Shown: positions 41,534 to 53,157, counted from the stretch's first letter. The stretch: DNA of 64,000 nucleotides from Thermogemmatispora sp042408965 (GCA_042408965.1 JBHOQN010000125.1:1-64000), one strand, 5' to 3'. Notes: generated from the letters alone by a model not told the origin. Translations and numbers: made by a program.

Positions 41534-42633
41534 ATGATACGACCGGTACCTTACGTTGATTTGCCGGGAATCATCTACTCACTGGATCGGCGCGCTCGCA
41601 TGCGACAGCGCGCGCTGGCGAACTTCGTATGCTGGCTTGAACCAGTAGAGCAGCGTGCTTCTTTGCCGCCTATCCTGCGAAATATCTTCCCTCTCGATGC
41701 AATCTCGCGCACCTGGCTCTGCGAGGATCACTGGCGTATTCTGGGCTTCGCTCAGGTGCGCGAGCGGCCCTCCCGCACCATGTGGGAACTGGCCTACCTG
41801 GCCTCCATGGTCCAGAGCGCTTTCTCCGGCGACGACATTCTCAACGCTCTGCTCGAGTATGTGCTGGAGATGGCCGCCTCGCATGCGGTGCTGCGCGTCT
41901 TTGCCCGGGTTGAGGAGGCCGTCCCTGAACTGGAGCTGTTTGCCCGCGCCGGTTTTCAGCGCTATGCCCGCGAAGTCACATACGTCTATTGCGCTGACCA
42001 CGCGCCGGCGCAGCAGCACAGTCCCACTCAGAATGTGCCAGGCCAGCAGGAGGCGCTCTTCCAGGCGAGCGCTGGTGAAGATCTGTCCTCGCTACGTCGC
42101 TGGAGCCGCCATCAGGTCTGGGGGCTGCATCAGCTCTATCGCGCCGTCACCCCGCAGCGGGTGCAGATGGCGGAACTGCTGGAGAACAGCGAGGAGTATG
42201 CCCGGCTGCTGGTCGGGTCATCTCGTCCGACGCTCTGGCCGCTGGCCTCCAGGCGCGAGACCTACGTCTGCGATCTGGGGGTGCGTCTGGGCGCCTGGTT
42301 GCAGCTGCGTCGCGGGCGCGGAACGACTCCGCATCAGCTTTCATTGATCGTTCATCCAGAGCATGCCGAACTTGCCGCACCGCTTGTGCGCTTCGCATGC
42401 AAACGTTTGTTGGAGGGCGACGTGCGCCCCATCTATTGCCAGGTGAGGGAGTACGAAGCCGCCGTCATTGATGCTCTGCGTGCCAGTGGCTTTGAACATA
42501 CGACAACCAGAGTGTTACTCGTGCGCCACATGGCCTATCTGGCCATGAAACAGCGTGTCGTCCCTGCACTGGAACAACGAGTAATTTATGGCGTGAAAGG
42601 CCTGGGGACGGTCAACTCACGCCAGACTATGAG

Positions 42634-42637
<4 letters not shown>
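41534..42637 (+). CDS. GNAT-like protein of unknown role upstream of the R3H ATPase
   Basis: A 367-residue protein. The first half (WRILGFAQVRERPSRTMWELAYLASM, ending in ELFARAGFQRYAREVTYVY) looks like a GNAT acetyltransferase fold. The second half (LSLIVHPEHAELAAPLVRFACKRL, then ALRASGFEHTTTRVLLVRHMA) looks like a second, degenerate one. No clear acetyl-CoA loop is seen. ATG 41534 has GCAGGAGC six bases upstream; TTG 41516 is less likely. Its TGA overlaps the GTG start of the ATPase as GTGA (42634-42637), so the two proteins are translationally coupled and may work together. Confidence 0.75.
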
Positions 42638-44475
<1,838 letters not shown>

Positions 44476-44548
44476 TTCCCTCTGACGGAGCCGCCCGCCT
44501 CCTGGCCCCAGAGGGCAGGACTCGCACGAGGAGGAGCACGCTGGCACG

Positions 44549-44581
44549 AGGCAAGGTGAGACGAAAGTCGTCCCCTTGCCT
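44549..44581 (+). terminator. Hairpin after the R3H-ATPase gene
   Basis: AGGCAAGG (44549-44556) pairs with CCTTGCCT (44574-44581), extended by a GAC/GTC step with a GAAA-type loop. No T tract follows. Confidence 0.45.
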
Positions 44582-44647
44582 CGCCTGCTCTGCCGTCTTC
44601 AGAGAGTGCAGGAGCTGCTCACGGCGAACTCCGTTCCTTCCCTCCTC

Positions 44648-44676
44648 TTGCGCTCGCCCATGACCTGCGCTATAAT
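44648..44676 (+). promoter_or_regulatory. Promoter of the threonine ammonia-lyase gene
   Basis: TTGCGC (44648-44653), 17 bp, TATAAT (44671-44676). The predicted leader is about 160 nt and contains a CCGGGCGCTGCCCGG hairpin near 44709-44723. Confidence 0.75.
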
Positions 44677-44843
44677 AGCCGCGTTCACAGGCGCAGAGGA
44701 AGAGGCAAACCGGGCGCTGCCCGGTCTGATCTGGCAGTGCCGCTGAAGCAAGATGTCGGCAGCAAGCGATCCTGCCTGCCTGTCTGCCTGAGGGCGCACC
44801 GCCACGACGCCGTGGTCAGGTTCAAAACTCTCTGAAAGGAACT

Positions 44844-46169
44844 GTGCCACGTATGCGTGTTGTGAAAGATGATGATCCCGCCGGCACCGGCGCGTCAGAG
44901 GATACGCGAGCGGCGATGCGTGCCCCTGCCTCTCTCTCTCCCTTTCCCACTCCGGTGACTATCGCCGACATCTGGGAGGCCTACAAACTCCTCAAGCCGC
45001 AGTTGCATCATACGCCCCTGACGCCTTCACGCACGCTGCGCGAGTTGACCGGTGCCGACGTCTATTTAAAGGCCGAGAACATGCAACGCTCCGGCTCCTT
45101 CAAGGTGCGTGGCGCCAGCTATAAGATCTCTCGCCTGCGCGCAGACGAGTGCCGGCGTGGCGTCATCGCCGCCTCTGCCGGCAACCACGCCCAGGGCGTG
45201 GCGATCGCCGCCGCTCAGCAGCGCATTCCCTGCACAATTGTCATGCCAGAGAGCGCACCCCTGGCCAAGGTCACGGCGACCCAGAGCTATGGAGCTGAGG
45301 TGGTGCTCCACGGCTTCACCTACGATGATGCCTATCAGCGCTGCCTGGAGCTGCAGGAGCAGTCCGGGGCCACCTTCATCCATGCCTTCGACGACCCCGA
45401 TGTCATCGCTGGCCAGGGCACACTCGGTCTGGAGATGCTCAGCGACCTGCCCGATGCCGATGCGCTGCTGGTGCCCATCGGTGGTGGCGGCCTGATCGCC
45501 GGGATCGCCATCGCCGCACGCGCCCTGCGGCCCGACATCACGATCATTGGTGTGCAGGCGGAGGGTGCTCCGAGCTGCCGCAGCGCTCTGGATGCCGGCC
45601 ACCCCGTGGAACTCTCCGCGATCACCACCGTCGCCGACGGCATCGCGGTCAAGCGGCCGGGCGAACTGACTTTCTCGATCATTCAGCGCCTGGTCGACGA
45701 TGTGGTGCTGGTCAATGATGAGGCCATCATCAGTGCGGTCCTCTTCCTGATGGAGCGCTGCAAGATGCTCGTCGAGGGCGCAGGCGCCGTCGGCGTGGCC
45801 GCCCTGCTGGGGGGCACGGTGAAGCTGCCGGGCAAGAAGGTCCTGGTCCCCCTCACCGGAGGCAACATCGATATCAACCTGGTTGGCCGCTTTATCGAGC
45901 ATGGCCTCGCCGCTGCTGGCCGCTACTTCGTCATCCATACCCGTCTGACGGATCGTCCTGGCGAGCTGATGCGCTTCCTTGGCATCATTGCCGATATGCG
46001 CATCAACGTGATCGATGTCCGCCACCAGCGAATCTCCAGCCATCTGCCCATTATGCAGCGCGAAGAGACCCTGACCCTGGAGACGCGCGACCGCGCCCAG
46101 TGTGAGCAGTTGCTGGAGCGGCTGCGCGCCGCTGGCTACGTCGTGGAGGAGGCTCAATCGCTGGATTGA
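44844..46169 (+). CDS. ilvA: Threonine ammonia-lyase
   Basis: A 441-residue PLP enzyme that turns threonine to 2-oxobutanoate, the first step toward isoleucine. The PLP lysine is in SGSFKVRGA, the phosphate loop is VPIGGGGLIAGIA, and SAGNHAQGVA is present. The C-terminal ACT-like part (VIHTRLTDRPGELMRFLGIIADMRINVIDVRHQRIS, about residues 360-440) has one copy, like the short biosynthetic/catabolic forms. About 35 extra residues lie before the core. GTG 44844 is supported by AAAGGA; ATG 44853 is possible. It stands as a single gene. Confidence 0.93.
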   Translation: MPRMRVVKDDDPAGTGASEDTRAAMRAPASLSPFPTPVTIADIWEAYKLLKPQLHHTPLTPSRTLRELTGADVYLKAENMQRSGSFKVRGASYKISRLRADECRRGVIAASAGNHAQGVAIAAAQQRIPCTIVMPESAPLAKVTATQSYGAEVVLHGFTYDDAYQRCLELQEQSGATFIHAFDDPDVIAGQGTLGLEMLSDLPDADALLVPIGGGGLIAGIAIAARALRPDITIIGVQAEGAPSCRSALDAGHPVELSAITTVADGIAVKRPGELTFSIIQRLVDDVVLVNDEAIISAVLFLMERCKMLVEGAGAVGVAALLGGTVKLPGKKVLVPLTGGNIDINLVGRFIEHGLAAAGRYFVIHTRLTDRPGELMRFLGIIADMRINVIDVRHQRISSHLPIMQREETLTLETRDRAQCEQLLERLRAAGYVVEEAQSLD

Positions 46170-46396
46170 GCTCGCCGTGGCTCGCGCAGCGGCGAAGCAT
46201 CCTCTGTTGCCAGCGTCTGCTCTCCGCCGAACCTTCATCCCCCATAGAGGCCCTCAAGCTGCGTTCATTGAGGTGACGCATGTCGATCGCTCGTGAGTCT
46301 GCTCTGAAGAGCATGGTTGGCACCGACGGGCCGCTGCTTGCTCCTTCGGCGAGCTGTGTGCTCCTCTTCTGTTGTGCTCGGGCGTACAGCGGACTA

Positions 46397-46425
46397 TTGC
46401 CAGCACGGTGGTGCTTCGCTATAAT
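46397..46425 (+). promoter_or_regulatory. Promoter of the FHA-ABC transporter gene
   Basis: TTGCCA (46397-46402), 17 bp, TATAAT (46420-46425), 55 bases before the start. The rest of the gap 46170-46396 shows no gene. Confidence 0.75.
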
Positions 46426-46479
46426 GGCTTGCGAGCATGCTGAGTGGATGAATATACTAGCAAGGAGCCAGGGAAGACT

Positions 46480-49400
46480 ATGGATGCTGTCAACAGTCCA
46501 CCGGGCCTGGCGGTGCTGCGCTTTCTGACCGGACCTCTGGCAGGCACCACTGTTCAGATAACCAAGACCGTCACCACGCTCGGGCGTGAGCCGAGCAACG
46601 ATGTCGTGATCTCTGATCCGACTGTCTCGCGGCAGCACGCGCGTCTTGTCTTCGAGAATGGTGCGTGGGCGATTGAGAAGGTGAACCCGCAAAACAGCGT
46701 GACCGTCAATCAGCGTGCTGTGCAGCGGGAGCTGATCCATGACCGGGATACCATTGGACTGGGGACAGGCACGACCTTCCTCTTTCTCACCGCTGTGGCG
46801 GCATCCGGGACCCCAGCGCAGGGGCCGGCGTCGGGGCCGGGCCTGGCTGCAGGTGGCCCGTCGGGTGGACCGCCCAGGGCCGCCGCGCCAACACCAGCAC
46901 CAGCGCAGGCGCCAGCCGGCCCTCCCCCCTATCTGGGCACGGTACCCACCCCGCCGCCGGGAGCAGTGCCATCCTCCGGCGAGGGCGGAACCGAGCGTGT
47001 TAGCTCCGAAGTGTTCAAGGTCCTCTCCTCGCCGCCGCTGGCCCCCCAGGCCTCAGGCGTGCCGTCGCTGGAGATCAGCAGTAATGTCCATCGGGAGAAA
47101 CAGGTCTATCCGCTCAACAAGGCCGTCATCAGCATCGGACGCGATCCCTCCAACGATATCGTCATCAACGAGCCGATCGTCTCCGGCTTTCACGCACAGA
47201 TCGTCTTCGACGGCAACCAGCCCTACATCCTGCATCCGCACCCGGCGCGTGGCCGGACGCTCAACGGCCTGCTCTATCGTGGCCAGCACATTCGCGGCGA
47301 CCAGCAGTTTCGCAAGCCCCTGGAGCGCGGCGACATCTTCCGCATTGGCGATGAGCATGGCACGCTGGTCACCCTGGCGTACAACGACGGCAGCGGTGCC
47401 GCCCAGGAGATCCTGCCAGAGATTCGCCCCATCCCGCTGGGCGCCCCTGTGATCACCATCGGACGACTGCCCGACAACATGCTCGTCCTCAACCATCCCC
47501 AGGTCTCCGGCCATCACGCTCGTCTCGAACGCCTGCCCAACGGCGGCTACCGCATCATCGACCTGGGCAGCACCAACCATGTCTACGTCAATGCCCAGCG
47601 CGTCACCAACCGCGTCCTCGTGCCGGGCAATGAGATTCGCATTGGACCCTTCCGCCTGACCTATACCGGGAACGAGCTGACCCAGCACGACGAGAGCCAC
47701 AGCATTCGCATCGACGCCCTGCACCTCAAGAAGTTTGGCACGCACCACGCGCTCCTGCTGGACGATATCTCGCTGGTCATTCCGCCGCGCAAGTTCGTAG
47801 CCGTTGTGGGCGGCTCCGGCGCCGGCAAGTCAACGCTCATGGATGCCCTCAATGGACTGCGGCCCGCGCAGGAGGGCCTGGTCCTCTACAACGGCCAGGA
47901 CTACTATAAGCACCTGGCGGCCTTCAGCACCCAGCTGGGCTATGTGCCCCAGGACGACATCGTACACCGCGACCTGACCGTCGAGCGCGTTCTCTACTAC
48001 GCCGCCAAGCTGCGCCTGCCAGAGGACTTCACCCATGAGCAGATTCAGCAGCGCATCGAGGAGGTGCTCGACGACGTAGAAATGACCCACCGGCGGAAGC
48101 TGCTCGTCAGCAAGCTCTCCGGTGGCCAGCGCAAGCGCGTCTCCATCGCGATGGAGCTGCTGGCCAACCCCAGCGTCTTCTTCCTCGATGAACCGACCTC
48201 CGGCCTCGATCCGGGCCTGGACCGCAAGATGATGTTGCTGCTGCGACGCCTGGCCGATAAGGGCCACACCATTATTCTCGTGACCCACGCCACCAACAAC
48301 ATCAATGTGTGCGACTATATCTGTTTCCTGGCGCCGGGCGGCCATCTGGCCTACTTCGGGCCGCCAGAGGAGGCCAAGGTCTTCTTCGGGCGCACCGACT
48401 TTGCCGAGATCTACAGCCTGCTGGAGCCAACCGACGAGAATCCCGCCATTCCCCAGCAGGCAGGAGAGCGCTTCAAGACCTCACCCGATTATCAGAAATA
48501 CGTCGTGGGTCCCCTCAACGAGGGTCCGGCCAGCCAGCTCAACCAGCAGATCGCACAGACGGTGGCTGTCAAGCCACCCAAGCGCGGCGATCCCTGGCGC
48601 CAGTTCTGGCTGCTCTCACTGCGCTATATCGAGCTGCTGAAGAACGATGTGGGCAACCTGATGATTCTGCTGATTCAGGCGCCGGTGATCGGCCTGATTC
48701 TCTTCTTCCTGGCCGGCCACGGGACCTTTGACTCCAGCAGCGTGACCCACTGTGTGCTCAATCAGCCCGGCCTGCCAGCGATTCCAGTCACCGTGCCCAA
48801 CGGGAACCGCTTTGACTGCCAGAACGTCGTCAACGCTCTCCAGACGCCACAGGGTCAGGCGCTGCTGGCCCAGAAGGGCCTGACGGAAGAGCAGGCTCTC
48901 AACGCCTATATCAGCCCCGGCTCCGGGGCCGACGCCCAGAAGATTCTCTTCATCATGGCCTTTGCGGCCGTGATGTTCGGCTGCATCAACGGCGCGCGCG
49001 AGATTGTCAAGGAGGCGCCCATCTACCGGCGCGAACGCGCGGTCAACCTGGGCATCGTCCCCTACATGTTCTCGAAGATCGCGGTGCTGGGCGTGCTCTG
49101 CCTGCTACAGAGCCTGGTGCTCGTCCTGATGGTCAACCTCAAGGCCCCGTTCCACCAGGGCATTTTCCTGCCTGTTGGCCTGGAGATCTACATCACGATG
49201 GCCCTGACCTCACTGGCCGGCCTGATGGTCGGGCTGACCGTCTCAGCGATCGCCCCCAACAACGACCGCGCCATGAGCTTTGTGCCGATCGTGCTGATCC
49301 CGCAGGTCATCTTCTCAGGTATCATTTTTGCCCTGAACGGACCGCTGATGCAGTTTCTGGGAGCCTTCTTCGCGGCCCGCTGGGCGATGGCTGCGATGGG

Positions 49401-49602
49401 GTCCTCGATCGGCCTGCACGCCGACAAGCTAGGAGCCGACGATTTCTCGTATCATGGCACGCTCTTCGCGACCTACGACGGTCATAGCCAGGCCGAGGCC
49501 GTCTTCCACCTGCTCATCACCTGGTTTGCCCTGGTGGTGATGATCGTTGTGCTGGGCCTGCTCATCGCCTACTTCCTCAAGCGCAAGGATGTACGGCGCT
49601 GA
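46480..49602 (+). CDS. ABC-2 type transporter with three N-terminal FHA domains
   Basis: A 1040-residue fusion. FHA1 (LGREPSNDVVISDPTVSRQHARL, about 27-50) is followed by a Pro/Ala/Gly linker (about 105-180). FHA2 (IGRDPSNDIVINEPIVSGFHAQIV, about 212-235) and FHA3 (IGRLPDNMLVLNHPQVSGHHARL, about 325-347) come next. The ATPase has Walker A VVGGSGAGKSTLMDALNG (about 440), signature LSGGQRKRVSIAMELL and Walker B VFFLDEPTSGLDPG. The C-terminus has about six membrane segments of ABCG/ABC-2 type. FHA domains bind phosphothreonine, so Ser/Thr-kinase signalling likely controls it. FHA1 and FHA2 retain the GRxxSND...SRxHA-type core; in FHA2 and FHA3 the SRQHA is SGFHA and SGHHA. ATG 46480 is chosen by AAGGAG/GGGAAG upstream. 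Confidence 0.92.
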   Translation: MDAVNSPPGLAVLRFLTGPLAGTTVQITKTVTTLGREPSNDVVISDPTVSRQHARLVFENGAWAIEKVNPQNSVTVNQRAVQRELIHDRDTIGLGTGTTFLFLTAVAASGTPAQGPASGPGLAAGGPSGGPPRAAAPTPAPAQAPAGPPPYLGTVPTPPPGAVPSSGEGGTERVSSEVFKVLSSPPLAPQASGVPSLEISSNVHREKQVYPLNKAVISIGRDPSNDIVINEPIVSGFHAQIVFDGNQPYILHPHPARGRTLNGLLYRGQHIRGDQQFRKPLERGDIFRIGDEHGTLVTLAYNDGSGAAQEILPEIRPIPLGAPVITIGRLPDNMLVLNHPQVSGHHARLERLPNGGYRIIDLGSTNHVYVNAQRVTNRVLVPGNEIRIGPFRLTYTGNELTQHDESHSIRIDALHLKKFGTHHALLLDDISLVIPPRKFVAVVGGSGAGKSTLMDALNGLRPAQEGLVLYNGQDYYKHLAAFSTQLGYVPQDDIVHRDLTVERVLYYAAKLRLPEDFTHEQIQQRIEEVLDDVEMTHRRKLLVSKLSGGQRKRVSIAMELLANPSVFFLDEPTSGLDPGLDRKMMLLLRRLADKGHTIILVTHATNNINVCDYICFLAPGGHLAYFGPPEEAKVFFGRTDFAEIYSLLEPTDENPAIPQQAGERFKTSPDYQKYVVGPLNEGPASQLNQQIAQTVAVKPPKRGDPWRQFWLLSLRYIELLKNDVGNLMILLIQAPVIGLILFFLAGHGTFDSSSVTHCVLNQPGLPAIPVTVPNGNRFDCQNVVNALQTPQGQALLAQKGLTEEQALNAYISPGSGADAQKILFIMAFAAVMFGCINGAREIVKEAPIYRRERAVNLGIVPYMFSKIAVLGVLCLLQSLVLVLMVNLKAPFHQGIFLPVGLEIYITMALTSLAGLMVGLTVSAIAPNNDRAMSFVPIVLIPQVIFSGIIFALNGPLMQFLGAFFAARWAMAAMGSSIGLHADKLGADDFSYHGTLFATYDGHSQAEAVFHLLITWFALVVMIVVLGLLIAYFLKRKDVRR

Positions 49603-49618
49603 GGGAGCGCGCACTGAA

Positions 49619-49641
49619 GGATCCCCCCCGGCCGGGGATCC
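49619..49641 (+). terminator. Hairpin after the FHA-ABC gene
   Basis: GGATCCCC (49619-49626) and GGGGATCC (49634-49641), 8 bp, 17 bases past the stop. No T tract. Confidence 0.45.
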
Positions 49642-49817
49642 TGACAGCAGCCAGAGGATAACGTGCATGTGGGAGATCAGCGTCACCAGAACAGCGCATG
49701 GTACTTCTGGTCATCCGGCTTGATCGCACTTGTCACCTTATGTTATTGTAACAATGTTCTCATCCGGGTTAGTCCGGGTCAATCACGAGAACGCTGAGCG
49801 AGCGAGCAACAAAGACA

Positions 49818-51104
49818 GTGTTACTCAACAGGCGTATTGTCGTCGGAATCTGTGGGGGGATTGCATCCTACAAGGCCGTCGATCTGGTCAGCAAGCTACA
49901 GCAGGCGGGCGCGCAGGTAGACGTCATCCTGACGGAGCGCGCAGAGGAGTTTGTTCGTCCGCTCACGTTCGCGACCATGAGCCATCGGCCTGTCTACACC
50001 GATCTGTGGGAGGCTTCCGGGCAGGCTGCCGAGCGGCATATCGAGCTGGCGGAGGCGGCCGAGCTGCTGGTGGTCGTGCCCGCCACGGCCAATACGATCG
50101 CGAAGCTGGCCTGCGGCATCGCCGATAATCTCTTAACAGCGGTTGCGCTGGCCACACGCGCGCCGCTGTTGCTGGCGCCCGCGATGTACAGCGATATGTA
50201 TCTGCATCCCGCCACTCAGGCCAATCTGGCCCTGCTGCGGGAGCGCGGCGCACATATCGTGGAGCCAGAGACGGGGCGCCTGGCCTCCGGGGCCATGGGT
50301 CCCGGCCGCCTGCCGGAGACATCCGTCCTGCTCGGCGCCATCCGCATGCTGCTGGGGCGCAAGGGCGACCTGGCCGGCCGGCGTGTTGTTGTCACGGCCG
50401 GCGGAACGCGCGAGCCGCTGGACCCGGTCCGCTTTCTGGGCAATCGCTCCTCCGGTAAGATGGGCTTTGCTCTGGCTGCAGAGGCCATCGATCGCGGCGC
50501 CCAGGTGTGGCTGATCTCCGGTCCGACGGCCCTGACTCCTCCCTATGGGGCGGAGTTCCACGCTGTGGAGACCACTCAGGAGATGCTGGAGGCCGTGCGC
50601 CAGGCTATCGTTGCCGCCGATGTGCTGGTGATGAACGCGGCCGTCGCCGATTTCCGGCCGGCGCAGACGGCGACGCGCAAGATCAAAAAAGAGGAACCTG
50701 GCGAGCGTGGACAGGATCGGGAGGCGCTCACCATCGACCTGGTGCGCAACCCCGATATCCTCCAGGAGCTCGCGCACATGCCAGAACTCCAGGGCGCAGA
50801 GAGCGAGCGACGGTCAGGGAGTGACCCGCACAGCCAGCAGGCCCGAAGGCGTCTGATCCGGGTCGGCTTCGCCGCCGAGACGCACGACCTGCTGACCTAT
50901 GCACGTCAGAAGCTGGCAAGGAAAGGCCTTGATCTGCTGGTCGCTAACGATGTGAGCCGCCCCGACAGCGGTTTTGGCTCTGATACCAACAAGGTCTTTA
51001 TCCTCCATGCCAACGGGGGTCTGGAGGAGCTGCCTGTGATGCCCAAGGAGGGCGTTGCGGCTGTCATTTGGGATCGCATCGTCTCCCTGCTGGGGACGAA
51101 CTAA
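49818..51104 (+). CDS. coaBC: Bifunctional phosphopantothenoylcysteine decarboxylase / phosphopantothenate-cysteine ligase
   Basis: A 428-residue CoaBC (Dfp), steps two and three of CoA synthesis from pantothenate. The N-terminal flavoprotein part starts IVVGICGGIASYKAVDLVSKL. Its usual PAMNxxMW motif reads PAMYSDMY, and the loop that normally holds the catalytic Cys (LACGD) reads LASGAMGPGR. Such variants are, as I recall, known in other phyla. The ligase part has VVVTAGGTREPLDPVRFLGNRSSGKMGFALA, ADVLVMNAAVADFRPA and VANDVSRPDSGFGSDTNKV. GTG 49818 lacks a clear Shine-Dalgarno. A possible promoter TTGATC (49719-49724) to TATTGT with 18-bp spacing lies upstream. Confidence 0.93.
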   Translation: MLLNRRIVVGICGGIASYKAVDLVSKLQQAGAQVDVILTERAEEFVRPLTFATMSHRPVYTDLWEASGQAAERHIELAEAAELLVVVPATANTIAKLACGIADNLLTAVALATRAPLLLAPAMYSDMYLHPATQANLALLRERGAHIVEPETGRLASGAMGPGRLPETSVLLGAIRMLLGRKGDLAGRRVVVTAGGTREPLDPVRFLGNRSSGKMGFALAAEAIDRGAQVWLISGPTALTPPYGAEFHAVETTQEMLEAVRQAIVAADVLVMNAAVADFRPAQTATRKIKKEEPGERGQDREALTIDLVRNPDILQELAHMPELQGAESERRSGSDPHSQQARRRLIRVGFAAETHDLLTYARQKLARKGLDLLVANDVSRPDSGFGSDTNKVFILHANGGLEELPVMPKEGVAAVIWDRIVSLLGTN

Positions 51105-51183
51105 GTTGGGAGGACGTGGCTTTGTGATGGGAGCTTTTCTTCTAGAATTGTTGGGTACACGGAGTACGCAGGAGGAGTCCGCT

Positions 51184-51564
51184 ATGGAACCCAGTGCTAG
51201 TGCAGGTTTTGAGGGCATCGCGAAGATGCTGCTCGAACAGAAGAAGTTGATGGATGCTCTGGAGGCTGAGAATCGTGAATTGCGTCGCCAGCTTGCTGAT
51301 CTACGACGCGGTATCGGGATCGCGGTAGTGATCGAGGGCAAAACGATCCAGCTCGCTACCGATCAACCGATGTCGCAGTCGCAGGCCGCTCTGCAGAGCC
51401 TGCAGAATCTCCAGGCGGCACCGGTGGTCTCAAACACGGCGCAGAATGCAACCTATGCCTCACAGCCCACTCGTCAGACGGGCAGCCAGCAGTCTGTCAA
51501 TCTGAACGAGAAGCGCGAGAATGGCAATAATCGCAGCCCGCTTGCCGATAGCTTTGTGCTCTAG
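51184..51564 (+). CDS. Small coiled-coil protein of unknown function
   Basis: A 126-residue protein. Residues 14-42 (AKMLLEQKKLMDALEAENRELRRQLADLRR) form a clear heptad coiled coil. A short beta-like segment follows (GIAVVIEGKTIQLAT), then a Gln/Ser/Asn-rich disordered tail. No catalytic motif, signal peptide or membrane segment. ATG 51184 has AGGAGGAG nine bases upstream, one of the best ribosome-binding sites in the window. It lies 79 bp after coaBC. Family not recognised. Confidence 0.8.
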   Translation: MEPSASAGFEGIAKMLLEQKKLMDALEAENRELRRQLADLRRGIGIAVVIEGKTIQLATDQPMSQSQAALQSLQNLQAAPVVSNTAQNATYASQPTRQTGSQQSVNLNEKRENGNNRSPLADSFVL

Positions 51565-52185
51565 CGGAACGTCACTGTAGCGCGCATCGCCACTGTCGGT
51601 CTATCGGTCGGTCTATCGGTGGCGCCACCTGTTCTGGCAGAGGCCCTCATAGGGTTCTCGTTGCCTCTATTGCAGGTCCGCTCCGCGCCGCTACGACTCG
51701 CCCGGGCTGGCCTTGCTGGCCGGCTGGTAGGAGCGGTTTGCGGATGAGGGTCTCTCTGCCGCTATCAGCGCCTGAGGGGGTCTCTGTGCGTCTCAATCGG
51801 ATGAGCCTCGTTTCCCCGTACCAACCTCGCGGCGCGGTGCGGCGCCACGGGTGTGGAGCAGGTTCCCGGCCCTCCTCTCCTGTGCGCTCCGCGCATGATG
51901 GCACTCGCTCCCTTGCTCTCCGTTGCAACCTCGCTCTCCAGTGCCCAGCGTCCCCTGTCCGGCTGCGCTCCGGCTTCGGCTCATCCTGGAGATGTGTGCT
52001 GTGCCAACGTTTCTCTCTTCAGAGCGTATCTCTCTGTGGAGCGTCGGCTGAGCGCGCGGTTCATCGCGGATTCAGCGAGAGCACTCACGTCAGAGGTTCC
52101 CCGCGGCTGGAGCAGTGATCACCAGCGAGCGCAGCCAGTTGCGAGTAGAGTTGAAGCGAGCGATGCTTCTAAGGAGGTCTCCAGT
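51565..52185. other. 621-bp gap without a supported gene
   Basis: No convincing reading frame or RNA is seen. Bases 51597-51608 and 51609-51620 are a perfect 12-bp tandem repeat (CGGTCTATCGGT twice). The frame open from 51853 into the next gene has a Ser/Leu/Cys-rich composition unlike real genes here, and the Shine-Dalgarno at 52171-52180 marks the true start of that gene. No clear -10 is visible. Confidence 0.5.
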
Positions 52186-53157
52186 ATGATTTGTCCTCGA
52201 TGTCAGAGCCAGGTAGCTGATGGCGTCAAGTTCTGTGGTAGCTGTGGCGCGCCGCTGCAGCAGATGGCTCAGACGCCTCCACCGCCGCCGAGCGCCTCGT
52301 CTGCGGCCTACGGGGCGCCGCCGCAGGGTGCCTACGTGCCGCCCAACCAGTACGAGGAATACGGCAGCAGTCCCTTTGGTGGTGGTGTACCGCGCGCCGA
52401 GCTACACAATCCCCGCGGCCCCTTGCAGGTAGCTGATATGACCATCTCCATCGAAGGTGAGCTGGTGCCTGTAGTCGACATTATGCTGGGGAGCCAGATG
52501 CCGATCTACTTTGAGCACCATATCCTGCTCTGGAAACATCCCGGCGTACAGATCGGCTTCAAGTCGCTCAGGGGAGCAGCGCGCCGCTTTTTTGCAGGCC
52601 TGCAGATCTTCATCAGCGAAGCCTATGGGCCAGGCAACATCTCCTTTTCGCGCGATTCCGTAGGACAGATTGTGGCCCTGCGTCTACAGCCAGGCCAGAC
52701 AGTCGAGGTGCGTGAGCACCAGTTTCTGGTCGCCACAGGCAACGTCGACTACAACTTTACGTTTGTCCAGGGAATGGCCAACATTCTCTTCAGCCGCACC
52801 GGTTTCTTCATCGATCAGTTCACAGCCGTCGGCAGCGAGGGAGTAGTGCTGCTGCATGGCTATGGCAACGTGTTTGAGAAGATGCTGGCGCCCGGCGAGG
52901 CCCTGGACATCGAGCCGGGCGCCTGGCTGTGGAAAGACCCCTCAGTGCAGATGACAGTCACCACGGTAGCCGGCTCTCAGCGAGGTGGTGGCATTCTGGG
53001 CGCCATCGGTGGCTTCATGGCCGGAGCCTCGATCACCCTGAACCGTTTCATCGGCCCTGGCCGCGTGGGCATCCAGTCGATGACCTATCATCCACCTCAG
53101 GCTGAGGGGGCTCCTCAGGCCGGCGGTACCAGCAATTTTGGCAATCTCTTCGGCTAG
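52186..53157 (+). CDS. AIM24-family protein with N-terminal zinc ribbon
   Basis: A 323-residue protein. A double-CxxC zinc ribbon opens it (CPRCQSQ...FCGSCG, residues 3-19), followed by a Pro/Gln/Tyr-rich linker (about 25-68). From about residue 85 there is an AIM24/TIGR00266 beta-rich domain, with ILLWKHPGVQIGFKSLRGAARRFFAG, FTVGSEGVVLLHGYGN-type loops and LDIEPGAWLWKDPSVQ. AIM24 proteins are beta-helical, with no known enzymatic activity. ATG 52186 has AAGGAGGTCT upstream. It is likely cytosolic, and its role is unknown. Confidence 0.9.
   Translation: MICPRCQSQVADGVKFCGSCGAPLQQMAQTPPPPPSASSAAYGAPPQGAYVPPNQYEEYGSSPFGGGVPRAELHNPRGPLQVADMTISIEGELVPVVDIMLGSQMPIYFEHHILLWKHPGVQIGFKSLRGAARRFFAGLQIFISEAYGPGNISFSRDSVGQIVALRLQPGQTVEVREHQFLVATGNVDYNFTFVQGMANILFSRTGFFIDQFTAVGSEGVVLLHGYGNVFEKMLAPGEALDIEPGAWLWKDPSVQMTVTTVAGSQRGGGILGAIGGFMAGASITLNRFIGPGRVGIQSMTYHPPQAEGAPQAGGTSNFGNLFG

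Noticed and set aside
44683..44843. T-box-like leader before the threonine ammonia-lyase gene
   Set aside because: GAGGGCGCACCGCC resembles the T-box core but has a deletion and mismatches. No specifier loop, stem I pattern or terminator/antiterminator pair could be drawn.
51853..52185. N-terminal extension of the AIM24-type protein
   Set aside because: The frame is open but its composition is unlike other genes here, and AAGGAGGTCT sits exactly before the ATG at 52186, where the zinc ribbon begins.
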